From positions 1 through 22,608 of the forward strand of contig JBFLYK010000084.1 in the NCBI GenBank assembly GCA_040756995.1: a DNA stretch of 22,608 bases, given 5' to 3'. The translations under genes were made by a program, and so were the position numbers. Of this stretch, positions 15,347-22,282 are shown in pieces. Position 1 is the stretch's first letter; each line of letters starts with the position of its first letter. The notes under the pieces were generated by a model. That model made no database searches, was not told the DNA's origin, and saw only the letters and a program-made list of their open reading frames with translations. This DNA is from BP-133 sp040756995 (GTDB lineage: Bacteria > Actinomycetota > Acidimicrobiia > IMCC26256 > BP-133).

Positions 15347-15745
15347 CTAGTGCCGCTTGACCCGGCGGACGTAGAGGATGCCGTTGTGCTCGCCGTCGGA
15401 GGCGGGGGCCCGCCAGCCGACCAGCTTGGCCGAGCCGCCGGAGACCCGGCGCAGGGCGACGGCCGCCTGGGGGTTGAGCGGCACGATCCGGAACCTGGCC
15501 AGGATCTTGATGCAGGCCTCGGCGCTGGTCGGGCAGTAGCTGCCCTGGTAGTCGAAGTGGCGCCCGGGGGCCGGGGGGTGTCCCCCCGATCCCGGCGGCG
15601 TGAGCCGCTCGGGAGAGTGGCGGAGGACCTGGCCGACCCAGGTTTGCGCTGCCCGGTCCTTGGACCGCGACGTGGCGGCCGCCGCCGGGCCGGCGGTCAG
15701 CGCGACGATCAGCAGGGCGGCGATGGCGAGTGTGCGGATTCTCAT
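15347..15745 (-). CDS. Small exported protein of unknown function
   Basis: The protein has 132 residues from ATG 15745. A Sec signal peptide is clear: MRIR, then LAIAALLIVALTAGPAAA, with probable cleavage after the AAA near residue 23. The mature part is basic, has only two cysteines (YCPTSAEAC, spaced for a possible disulfide) and a Pro/Gly stretch (TPPGSGGHPPAPG). I do not recognise the family. It starts 29 nt after the cobA/hemD stop and has no evident ribosome binding site, so it may be at the end of that transcript. The frame stays open upstream, but that part overlaps cobA/hemD. Confidence 0.75.
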   Translation of the reverse strand: MRIRTLAIAALLIVALTAGPAAAATSRSKDRAAQTWVGQVLRHSPERLTPPGSGGHPPAPGRHFDYQGSYCPTSAEACIKILARFRIVPLNPQAAVALRRVSGGSAKLVGWRAPASDGEHNGILYVRRVKRH

Positions 15746-15774
15746 ATCGGGTGAGTGGCGCGTCGGCGGCGGAA

Positions 15775-17238
15775 TCAACCGCCGGCCTGGAACCTTTCCA
15801 CCAGCGATTGAACCAGACCTTCGATGGTGTGCTCGGTCGCCACCACGTCGACGGTCAGCCCGGCTGACCGGGCGGTGTCGGCGGTGATGGGGCCGATACA
15901 GGCCACGACCGGGGGGACGGGCCCGTCGCCGGCCACCGTCAGGTAATTGGTGACCGTCGAGGACGAGGTGAACGTGATGGCGTGGGCGGTGGCCGCCGCG
16001 GCCAGCGCCTCCGGTGCCGGCCGGCCGACCACGGTGCGGTAGGCCTCCACGACGTCGACCGTCCATCCCCGCTCGGTCAATCCGGTGGGCAGGGCGTCGC
16101 GGGCCACGGCCGCCCGGGGCAGCAGAACGCGGCCCGGCCCGTCCGGAAAGGCCTCGAGCAGCGACTCGGCCACGAACCGCTCCGGCACGAGGTCGGCCCG
16201 GACGCCGGCGGCGGCGAGGGCGTCGGCGGTGCCGGGGCCGATGGCCGCCACCCGGGCGGCGGCCAGGGCCCGGGTGTCGCGCCCGACGTCGCCCAGGGCG
16301 GCGAAGAAGCGGGTGACGGCGTTGGCCGACGTGAACGTCACCCAGTCGTAGTCGGACACCCGGCGGGCCGCCTCCCGCAGGCCGGCGCCGCCGTCGGCCG
16401 GTTCGGCGATCTCGATCACCGGCAGCTCCACCGTGGCCGCCCCCAGTTCGTGGAGCCGCTCGACGAGGCCCGAGGCCTGTTCCCGGGCCCGGGTCACGAT
16501 GATGCGCTTGCCGAAGAGCGGACGGTTCTCGTACCAGGGCAGGTCGAGGGCGGCCACCGCGCCGATGAGCATGACGGCCGGCGACTCGATCTCCTCGCCG
16601 GCCAGGCGCCCGAGGGTCGTGCGGCAGGTGTGCTGCTCGGGCCGCGTTCCCCACGTGATGGCCGCCACCGGCGTGTCGGCGCCGAGGCCGCCGGCCATGA
16701 GCCGCCGGGCGATCTCCTCCCGTTTGGCCACACCCATGAGGACGGCGATGGTGCCGCCGAGGCGGGCGACGGCCTCCCAGTCGACCGGGACGCCGGCCTC
16801 TCCTTCCTGACCGGTGACGACCGTGAACGTCGACGCCAGTCCCCGGTGGGTGACGGGCACACCGGCATAGGCCGGCACGGCCACCGCCGAGGTGATGCCG
16901 GGAACGATCTCGAACGGCACGCCCGCCGCCTGCAGCGCCGCCACCTCTTCGCCGCCCCGGGCGAAGACGAACGGGTCGCCGCCCTTCAGCCGCACGACCA
17001 CGTCCTGCGCCTTGCCCCGCTCGACCAGCAGGGCGTTGATGTCCGCCTGGGGCCGGCTGGCCCGGCCGGGGGCCTTGCCGACGCTGATCCGCTCCGCCGA
17101 AGGCGGCGCCAGGTCGAGGAGGCTGGCCACCGACAGCCGGTCGTAGATGACGACGTCGGCCTTGGCCAGGACCTCGGCGCCCCGGACGGTGATCAGCCCG
17201 GGGTCCCCGGGGCCGGCCCCAACGAGATAGACGGTCAC
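15775..17238 (-). CDS. cobA/hemD: Fused uroporphyrinogen-III C-methyltransferase / uroporphyrinogen-III synthase
   Basis: The protein has 487 residues from GTG 17238. Residues 1 to about 243 are SUMT: VYLVGAGPGDPGLITVRGAE, RLKGGDPFVFARGGEE, IVPGITSA and GMP-like region VLMGVAKREEIA. From about 250 the HemD fold follows: GKRIIVTRAREQASGLVERL, VTFTSANAV, VAAIGPGTADAL, ITFTSSSTVTNYL and VACIGPITADTA. It closes hydroxymethylbilane to uroporphyrinogen III and methylates it at C2 and C7 to precorrin-2, feeding siroheme and cobalamin. The fusion is common in Gram-positive bacteria. No other tetrapyrrole gene is in the window. Confidence 0.94.
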   Translation of the reverse strand: MTVYLVGAGPGDPGLITVRGAEVLAKADVVIYDRLSVASLLDLAPPSAERISVGKAPGRASRPQADINALLVERGKAQDVVVRLKGGDPFVFARGGEEVAALQAAGVPFEIVPGITSAVAVPAYAGVPVTHRGLASTFTVVTGQEGEAGVPVDWEAVARLGGTIAVLMGVAKREEIARRLMAGGLGADTPVAAITWGTRPEQHTCRTTLGRLAGEEIESPAVMLIGAVAALDLPWYENRPLFGKRIIVTRAREQASGLVERLHELGAATVELPVIEIAEPADGGAGLREAARRVSDYDWVTFTSANAVTRFFAALGDVGRDTRALAAARVAAIGPGTADALAAAGVRADLVPERFVAESLLEAFPDGPGRVLLPRAAVARDALPTGLTERGWTVDVVEAYRTVVGRPAPEALAAAATAHAITFTSSSTVTNYLTVAGDGPVPPVVACIGPITADTARSAGLTVDVVATEHTIEGLVQSLVERFQAGG

Positions 17239-17270
17239 GGCGCTGAGGATGGCACACGGACCTGTTGGGG

Positions 17271-17276
17271 TATGTC
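17271..17276 (+). promoter_or_regulatory. Candidate -10 element of the YihY/BrkB gene
   Basis: TATGTC lies 6 nt before GTG 17283, which would place the transcript start on the start codon itself. The sequence match is fair and no -35 is clear. Confidence 0.3.
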
Positions 17277-17282
17277 TCCGCC

Positions 17283-18416
17283 GTGGCTGCCAGGAACGGG
17301 AAACGGGCGAACAAGAAGAAGAAGCGCGGAGTCGTCGAGTCGGTGCTCGTCCCGGTGGCCTCGACGGCCATCGTGACGACGGCGGCGGTCCAGACGCTCA
17401 CCGACCGCCACCGGGACGGCCATGGCGACGGCGACGGCGGCGGCAACGGGGACCGCCGGCCCGACCGGCCGCGGCCGGCCCGAGAGCCCGAGTCCCCGTC
17501 CTTCCTCGACAAGGTGGCCAACAAGGCGCCGTTCCTGAAGCCGGTGGCGGCCGTGCAGCGCCGTTACGGCGAGGTCGGCGGCAACCAGCTGGCCGCGGCC
17601 TTCACGCTCCAGGCCTTCCTGTCGATCTTCCCGCTGATCCTGGTGGGGTTGGCGGTGCTGGGCTTCCTCTCCGCCCATTCCGGCGGGGTCGCCACCGGGA
17701 TCACCGGCGGGCAGGGCGACCTGGCGGGCCGGCTGGTCGATCAGCTCGGCCTCCAGGGCGAGAGCGCCAGGATGCTGACCGACGCCGTCCACGCCGCCGA
17801 ACGGAGCCGGAAGGCGGCGTCCCTGGTCGGGTTCCTCGGCCTCCTGTGGTCGGGGCTGGGCCTCGTCGCCGCCCTGCAGTTCGCCTACAACTCGGTGTGG
17901 CAGGTCCACGACCGCGGCATGAAGGACAAGGTCTTCGGCCTCGCCTGGCTGGGCGGCGCGGCCGTGCTGTTCGTCGGCGGCGCGGCCGCCACCACGGCCC
18001 TGCGGTGGCTGCCCGGGTTCCTGGCGCCGGTCGGGATCCTCGTCACGTTCGCCGTGAGTTTCGGCCTGTGGCTGTGGACGTCCCGGGTGCTGCCCAACAC
18101 CAGGCTGCCGTGGGGGGCCCTGGTCCCCGGCGCTCTCTTCGGCGCCATCGGCCTGGAGGTCCTGAAGGCGGTCGGCGCCTACTACGTCCCCAAGGCGGTC
18201 GCTTCGTCGTCCCAGCTCTACGGCTCGCTGGGGATCGTCTTCGCCGTACTGGCCTGGCTGCTCCTCTTCGGGCGGCTGGTGGTGTACTCGGCCGTCGTCA
18301 ACGTCGTCCGCTACGAGCGGCAGCAGGGCACGATCCGGGCGGTCATCGAGGCTCCGCCGGTGCCCGACGTCCGGCCGATGGCCGACCGGTCCGGGCGGCT
18401 CGTGGCGGCCGACTGA
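17283..18416 (+). CDS. YihY/BrkB-family inner-membrane protein
   Basis: The protein has 377 residues from GTG 17283; a TTG at 17265 would add six residues. Residues about 95-350 match the YihY/BrkB family: GGNQLAAAFTLQAFLSIFPLILVGLAVL in pieces, then several further membrane spans (LVGFLGLLWSGLGLVAALQFAYN, AVLFVGGAAATTAL, GILVTFAVSFGLWLWTS), and YGSLGIVFAVLAWLLLFGRLVVY. The family function is unclear; the old RNase BN label for YihY was wrong. The N-terminus is unusual: a Lys-rich start, one possible membrane span (VPVASTAIVTTAAV), then HRDGHGDGDGGGNGD and a Pro/Arg linker. It is followed 66 nt later by an ABC exporter in the same direction. Confidence 0.88.
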   Translation: MAARNGKRANKKKKRGVVESVLVPVASTAIVTTAAVQTLTDRHRDGHGDGDGGGNGDRRPDRPRPAREPESPSFLDKVANKAPFLKPVAAVQRRYGEVGGNQLAAAFTLQAFLSIFPLILVGLAVLGFLSAHSGGVATGITGGQGDLAGRLVDQLGLQGESARMLTDAVHAAERSRKAASLVGFLGLLWSGLGLVAALQFAYNSVWQVHDRGMKDKVFGLAWLGGAAVLFVGGAAATTALRWLPGFLAPVGILVTFAVSFGLWLWTSRVLPNTRLPWGALVPGALFGAIGLEVLKAVGAYYVPKAVASSSQLYGSLGIVFAVLAWLLLFGRLVVYSAVVNVVRYERQQGTIRAVIEAPPVPDVRPMADRSGRLVAAD

Positions 18417-18482
18417 CGGATCGTCCCCTTCGTCCCGTTGGCAGGGGAATGACCGTCGCCAGCGAAGCGTTCTTGAACTGCT

Positions 18483-20345
18483 ATGGCTCGCTGGCGTCCG
18501 GCTCCGCATCTTGATCCGTCGGAGCTCGAACGCGGCATCGACCGGGGATCGCTGCGCCGGGCGTGGGCCTTCGCCCGTCCCTACCGCTGGCTCCTGGCCC
18601 TGCAACTGGGCGGGCTGGCCGCCATGGCCTTCATGGCCGTGCTGCCGCCGCTGGTGCTCAAGGCCCTGGTCGACCGGGCGGTGGCCGGTCGCCTGACGAC
18701 CGGCGGTGTCAACCTGCTCGTTCTGGCCGCCGTGGCCATCGCCCTGACCATGACCGGGCTCGGCCTCATCAACCGGTGGCTCGGCTCCCGCATCGGAGAG
18801 GGGCTGATCTACGACCTGCGGGTGGCGCTGTTCCGCCACGTGCAACGCATGCCGGTGGCCTTTTTCACCTACACCCAGACCGGGTCGTTGCTGTCCCGGC
18901 TGTCGAACGACGTGCTGGGTGCCCAGCAGGCGGTCGGGACGCTGTCGTCGGTGACCTCCGACGTCTTCACGCTGGCCACCACGCTCACCGCCATGCTGCT
19001 GCTCAGCTGGAAGGTCACGCTGCTGGCGCTACTGGTCGTGCCCGGCTTCGTGATCCTCGACCGGCGCATGGCCAAACGCCTGGCCACGCTGTCCCGGCAG
19101 CGGATGGGGTTCAACGCCGACATGTCGTCGAACATGGCCGAGCGGCTCAACGTGGCCGGGGCCCTTCTCGTCAAGCTGTTCGGGCGGCCTCGCTTCGAGG
19201 CCGACGAGTTCGCCTCCCGGGCGGCGGCGGTGCGGGAGTCGGGCATCCGCCTGGCGGTGCAGAGCCGGCTCTACTACGGCTGCCTGGCTCTGGTCGGCGC
19301 CATCGGCACGGCCGGCGTCTACTGGGTCGGCGGCCGCGGCCTCATCGACGGATCGCTCCAGGTCGGCACGCTGACCGCCCTGGCCACCTACGTCGCCAAG
19401 CTCTACTCGCCGCTGACCAACCTGGCCAGCGCCCGGGTCGACCTGCTCACCGCGCTGGTCAGCTTCGAGCGGGTCTTCGAGGTCCTCGACACACCGCCGG
19501 CGGTCGACGACCTGCCGGGCGCCACGCCCCTGGCCCGGCCGCTGGCCGGCCGCCTCGACGTGGAGGACGTCTGGTTCCGCTACCCGTCGGCGGCCACGGT
19601 GTCGATCGAGTCGCTGGAGGGCGAGGGCACCCGGGAGCGGCGCGACCAGCCGTCCGATCCCGTCCTGCGCGGCGTGTCGTTCTCGGCCGAGCCGGGGACG
19701 ATGGTGGCGCTGGTCGGGCCGTCCGGCGCCGGGAAGACGACGCTGTCGTCGCTCATCCCCCGGCTCTACGACGTGACGTCGGGTGTGGTGCGGATCGACG
19801 GGCGCGACGTGCGGGATCTGACGCTGGAGAGTGTGACGGCCGCCGTCGGCGTGGTCAGCCAGGACCCGCACCTCTTCCACGACACCGTGGCCGCCAACCT
19901 GCGCTACGCCCGGCCCGAGGCGACCGACGACGAGATCGTCGCCGCCTGCCGGGCGGCCCGGATCCACGACGTGATCGCCGGGCTGCCCGAGGGCTACGAG
20001 ACCGTGGTCGGTGAGCGGGGGTACCGCCTGTCCGGCGGGGAGAAGCAGCGCCTGTCGATCGCCCGGCTGCTGCTCAAGGCTCCGGCCATCGTCGTCCTCG
20101 ACGAGGCCACGTCCCACCTCGACTCGGAGAACGAGGCGCTCATCCAGCAGGCGCTGGCCGTGGCGCTGGCCGGTCGGACGGCCATCGTGATCGCCCACCG
20201 CCTGTCGACCATCGCCGCCGCCGACCAGATCCTCGTGCTCGACGGCGGGCGCATCGTCGAGCGGGGCCGCCACCCCGACCTGCTGCGGGCCGGCGGGCTG
20301 TACGCCGAACTGTTCGAGACGCAGTTCCGGGCCGCCGCCGGCTGA
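18483..20345 (+). CDS. ABC exporter half-transporter (fused membrane and ATPase domains)
   Basis: The protein has 620 residues from ATG 18483. About 30-320 is the six-span ABC transporter type 1 domain, with FFTYTQTGSLLSRLSNDV as the typical coupling region. The ATPase domain has Walker A GPSGAGKT (412-419), Q-loop VSQDPHLF, signature LSGGEKQR, Walker B IVVLDEATSHLD and switch histidine AHRLST. It would work as a homodimer or heterodimer exporting lipids, drugs or peptides. About 20 extra residues (TVSIESLEGEGTRERRDQPS) are inserted between the first strand FRYPSA and VLRGVSF. The start has no good ribosome binding site. It ends 10 bp before a convergent gene. Confidence 0.94.
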   Translation: MARWRPAPHLDPSELERGIDRGSLRRAWAFARPYRWLLALQLGGLAAMAFMAVLPPLVLKALVDRAVAGRLTTGGVNLLVLAAVAIALTMTGLGLINRWLGSRIGEGLIYDLRVALFRHVQRMPVAFFTYTQTGSLLSRLSNDVLGAQQAVGTLSSVTSDVFTLATTLTAMLLLSWKVTLLALLVVPGFVILDRRMAKRLATLSRQRMGFNADMSSNMAERLNVAGALLVKLFGRPRFEADEFASRAAAVRESGIRLAVQSRLYYGCLALVGAIGTAGVYWVGGRGLIDGSLQVGTLTALATYVAKLYSPLTNLASARVDLLTALVSFERVFEVLDTPPAVDDLPGATPLARPLAGRLDVEDVWFRYPSAATVSIESLEGEGTRERRDQPSDPVLRGVSFSAEPGTMVALVGPSGAGKTTLSSLIPRLYDVTSGVVRIDGRDVRDLTLESVTAAVGVVSQDPHLFHDTVAANLRYARPEATDDEIVAACRAARIHDVIAGLPEGYETVVGERGYRLSGGEKQRLSIARLLLKAPAIVVLDEATSHLDSENEALIQQALAVALAGRTAIVIAHRLSTIAAADQILVLDGGRIVERGRHPDLLRAGGLYAELFETQFRAAAG

Positions 20346-20355
20346 TCGGGGCCGT

Positions 20356-20781
20356 CTAGTCCGGTTGGAAGCCCCGGGCGACCGGGGAGCCGTGGTGGAC
20401 GACCATCCGCCACCGGCCGGCGGTGCGGCAGAAGACGTTGGTGGCGGCGACGCGGGAGTCCCCCAGCTCGGGCGACTGGCCGGCCTCGCCCGAACCGGGG
20501 ACCTCCTGCAGGATGTTCTCGTAGAGCGTGACCCAGGCGACGTCGCCGTCGACGGTCACGTCCTCGTCGGTGAGGAAGAACTGGATGTAGGGCGTGTTGG
20601 CGAAGATGGCCCGCCAGGAACTCAGCACCTTCTCGAAGCCCCGCAGCGTCGGCCAGCCGGGGTGGGTCACCGCCACCCGGCTGCTCCGCTCCCACACGTC
20701 GCCCATGGCGGCAAGGTCGCGGGCTTCGAAGGCGCCGTAGAAGGCCAGGTTGGCCCGGGCCACTTCCTCCTCGACCGTCAC
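20356..20781 (-). CDS. SnoaL/NTF2-like domain protein
   Basis: The protein has 141 residues from GTG 20781, the usual size of a single NTF2-like cone fold. The pattern is that of the SnoaL_3/DUF4440 group: an N-terminal helix (EEVARANLAFYGAFEARDLAAMGDVW), VTHPGWPTLRGFEKVLSSWRAIF in pieces, DVTVDGDVAWVTLYENI, and the closing strand GRWRMVVHHGSPV. The close cognates contain conserved His and Trp residues in the pocket, but the reaction is unknown. It starts 21 nt after the DJ-1/PfpI gene and is probably transcribed with it. Confidence 0.85.
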   Translation of the reverse strand: MTVEEEVARANLAFYGAFEARDLAAMGDVWERSSRVAVTHPGWPTLRGFEKVLSSWRAIFANTPYIQFFLTDEDVTVDGDVAWVTLYENILQEVPGSGEAGQSPELGDSRVAATNVFCRTAGRWRMVVHHGSPVARGFQPD

Positions 20782-20802
20782 CCTCTCATGGTGGCACCTA
20801 CG

Positions 20803-21372
20803 TCAGCGCCGGTGCGTCCCTTCGGCGAACTCTTCGACCATCTTCTTGCAGAAGGCCGGGAGATCGTCGGGCTTGCGGCTCGACACCAGACCGTTGTCGA
20901 CGTGGACCTCCTCGTCGACCCACTGACCCCCGGCGTTGCGGATGTCGGTCTGCACGCTCGGCCACGAGGTGATGGTCCGGCCCTTGAGGACCCCGGCCTC
21001 GACGAGGGTCCAGGGCCCGTGGCAGATCACCGCCACCGGCTTCCGGGCCTCGAACATGCCCTGAACGAACCGGATCGCGGCCTGATCGGTGCGGAGCTGG
21101 TCGGGGTTGGCCACGCCACCCGGCAGCACCATTCCGTCGAAGTCGCCGGGATCGGCATCGGAGGTGGCGACATCGACGCCGAAGGTGTCCGCCTTGTCGA
21201 GGTGGTTGAAGGCCTGGACCTTCTTGTTGGCGTCGGGGGCGATCAGCCGCGGCCGGCCGCCGGCCTCCTCCACCGCCCGCCACGGCTCGGTGAGCTCGAT
21301 CTGCTCGACACCCTCATTGGCCACGAGGAAGGCAATGGTCTTGCCCTGCAAGCTGTTCTCGGTCTTGGCCAT
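20803..21372 (-). CDS. DJ-1/PfpI-family protein (YhbO-like)
   Basis: The protein has 189 residues from ATG 21372, with GGAG 8 nt upstream; a GTG at 21444 is in frame but adds a non-family tail. The nucleophile elbow AVICHGPW holds Cys117, and the acidic partner is in the EGVEQIELTEPW segment. LPGGVANPDQLR, ITSWPSVQTDIRNAGG and VSSRKPDDLPAF are typical of the PfpI/YhbO branch. Such proteins act in stress protection; peptidase, glyoxalase and deglycase activities have been reported and argued over. Its upstream region carries an unusual cluster of palindromes between 50 and 160 bp before the start. Confidence 0.92.
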   Translation of the reverse strand: MAKTENSLQGKTIAFLVANEGVEQIELTEPWRAVEEAGGRPRLIAPDANKKVQAFNHLDKADTFGVDVATSDADPGDFDGMVLPGGVANPDQLRTDQAAIRFVQGMFEARKPVAVICHGPWTLVEAGVLKGRTITSWPSVQTDIRNAGGQWVDEEVHVDNGLVSSRKPDDLPAFCKKMVEEFAEGTHRR

Positions 21373-21423
21373 GGTTGACTCTCCGTCTCGCTTGCGGTCG
21401 TCATTCCCTGCCAAGGCGCGTAC

Positions 21424-21436
21424 CCGACCCGGTCGG
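21424..21436. repeat. Short imperfect relative of the GACC/GGTC palindrome
   Basis: CCGAC, CCG, GTCGG form a 5-bp inverted repeat with a GACCCGGTC centre. It resembles the two larger palindromes 40-90 bp further on and sits closest to the DJ-1/PfpI start, about 52 bp upstream. Confidence 0.35.
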
Positions 21437-21472
21437 ACGACCAAACGGCACGGCCAGCCACTCCCTGCCCCA

Positions 21473-21488
21473 GCGCGACCGGTCGCGC
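21473..21488. repeat. Perfect 16-bp palindrome, copy 1
   Basis: GCGCGACCGGTCGCGC is its own reverse complement. It lies about 100 bp upstream of the DJ-1/PfpI start. CCCTG and CAGGG outside it can extend the stem with an internal loop. It could be an operator for a dimeric regulator or a REP-like repeat. Confidence 0.6.
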
Positions 21489-21505
21489 CCAGGGCCCCTA
21501 TTGGG

Positions 21506-21532
21506 CCTCAGACGCGACCGGTCGCGCTGAGG
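21506..21532. repeat. Nested palindrome, copy 2, with extended arms
   Basis: The 14-bp core CGCGACCGGTCGCG (21513-21526) repeats copy 1. It is flanked by CCTCAG and CTGAGG, so the arms pair over 13 bp with one bulged A. Between the copies, GGCCC and GGGCC around CTATT form a third small stem. The coding fragment begins immediately after this element. Confidence 0.6.
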
Positions 21533-21540
21533 ACACCCCC

Positions 21541-21880
21541 AACGGGAAGTACGCCAAGGTCTGGCTGTCGCCGTTCAAGGTGGAGAACAAGTGCGGTGAC
21601 CACTCGAAGCAGTGGGTGGAGATGGTCTTCCACGACACCGACGAGGACAGCTGGATCATCAACGTCGCCGCCGGGACCAGGTACAAGAACGGCGCGACGA
21701 ACTACCGCGACTTCCAGGTCTACGCCCGGCTGGGCCGTGGGGTCTTCTGCGCCGAAGACGCCGACAAGAACTACGCCGACCTCAACAGCGTCGAAACGGT
21801 CTACCGCAAGGGCAGCACGTGGCGGGCCGCCTGCAATCCCGATGACGAGTCGCAACACGGCGGTGATCGGCTACTAGACC
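21541..21880 (+). pseudogene. Coding fragment without a plausible start, family not recognised
   Basis: From 21541 to about 21840 one plus-strand frame shows strong coding bias: nearly every third base is G or C, and the sequence is protein-like (NGKYAKVWLSPFKVENKCGD, EDSWIINVAAGTRYKNGA, VFCAEDADKNYADLNSVETV). Three cysteines and many Trp/Tyr residues suggest a small extracytoplasmic domain. A GTG at 21580 could start it, but it lacks a ribosome binding site and the coding signal extends upstream into the palindrome region, where no start exists. After about 21845 the bias fades and the frame runs open through the tRNA to 22044. It looks like a gene cut at its 5' end, with a decayed 3' end. 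I do not know the family. Confidence 0.5.
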
Positions 21881-21926
21881 TGGCACGTTCGGGGCACGGC
21901 CGCGATCCGGAGCTCTTCCGAACGCC

Positions 21927-21954
21927 GATCAGGCCCGGAAAACCGGGCCTGATC
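21927..21954 (-). terminator. Perfect 12-bp hairpin behind tRNA-Val
   Basis: GATCAGGCCCGG and CCGGGCCTGATC flank a 4-nt loop (TTTT on the minus strand). It starts 10 nt after the CCA end of the tRNA in the tRNA's direction. No U-run follows, as is common for terminators in GC-rich actinobacteria. It could also end transcription of the fragment on the plus strand. Confidence 0.65.
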
Positions 21955-21964
21955 TGCGCTTTCG

Positions 21965-22039
21965 TGGTGGGCGGTAGAGGATTTGAACCTCTGGCCCCCT
22001 CCGCGTCAAGGAGGTGCTCTACCCCTGAGCTAACCGCCC
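21965..22039 (-). tRNA. tRNA-Val (anticodon GAC), CCA encoded
   Basis: The minus strand gives a full 75-nt cloverleaf: acceptor GGGCGGT/ACCGCCC, D-stem GCTC/GAGC, anticodon stem CCTCC/GGAGG around loop TTGACGC, a 5-nt variable loop GGGCC, T-stem AGAGG/CCTCT with loop TTCAAAT, discriminator A and CCA. The anticodon GAC reads valine codons GUC and GUU. A TACGAT hexamer lies 14 nt upstream and a strong hairpin follows, so it is probably a single-gene transcript. Confidence 0.96.
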
Positions 22040-22053
22040 GCTGAGGACGTCTC

Positions 22054-22059
22054 ATCGTA
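22054..22059 (-). promoter_or_regulatory. Candidate -10 element of tRNA-Val
   Basis: TACGAT on the minus strand ends 14 nt before the mature tRNA 5' end, giving a short 5' leader. No clear -35 hexamer was seen at the normal spacing. Apart from this, the 243 bp between tRNA-Val and the next gene shows nothing I can name. Confidence 0.4.
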
Positions 22060-22282
22060 GAGGACGCGGCTCGTCCAGGGCGCGATCGGGCTCCAAACCG
22101 GCGGTCGGGCACCGGCCACTCCAATGGCAATTCCTGGCGTACGAAGCGCGAGGCCGGGCGAAGGCTCTCATGGTCGCTCCAGCGGTGCGGCCGGCCGGCC
22201 GACACGTCAAGGAAACATCAAGCCGAGCGAGGCGAACCGGGGGGCACCCGCAGTCGGCAACAACGGCCATCCAGGAGGCTGC

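Noticed and set aside
13006..15360. 784-codon plus-strand open frame opposite the SARP regulator
   Set aside because: The opposite strand carries all the winged-helix, BTAD and ATPase motifs; this frame is compositionally odd and motif-free.
18417..18482. TCCCC/GGGGA stem between the YihY/BrkB gene and the ABC exporter as a terminator
   Set aside because: Only 5 bp with a 15-nt loop and no U-run; too weak to call.
21880..22044. C-terminal extension of the coding fragment through the tRNA region
   Set aside because: The translation there is the reverse complement of a tRNA and its flank; codon bias is lost and it is not protein-like.
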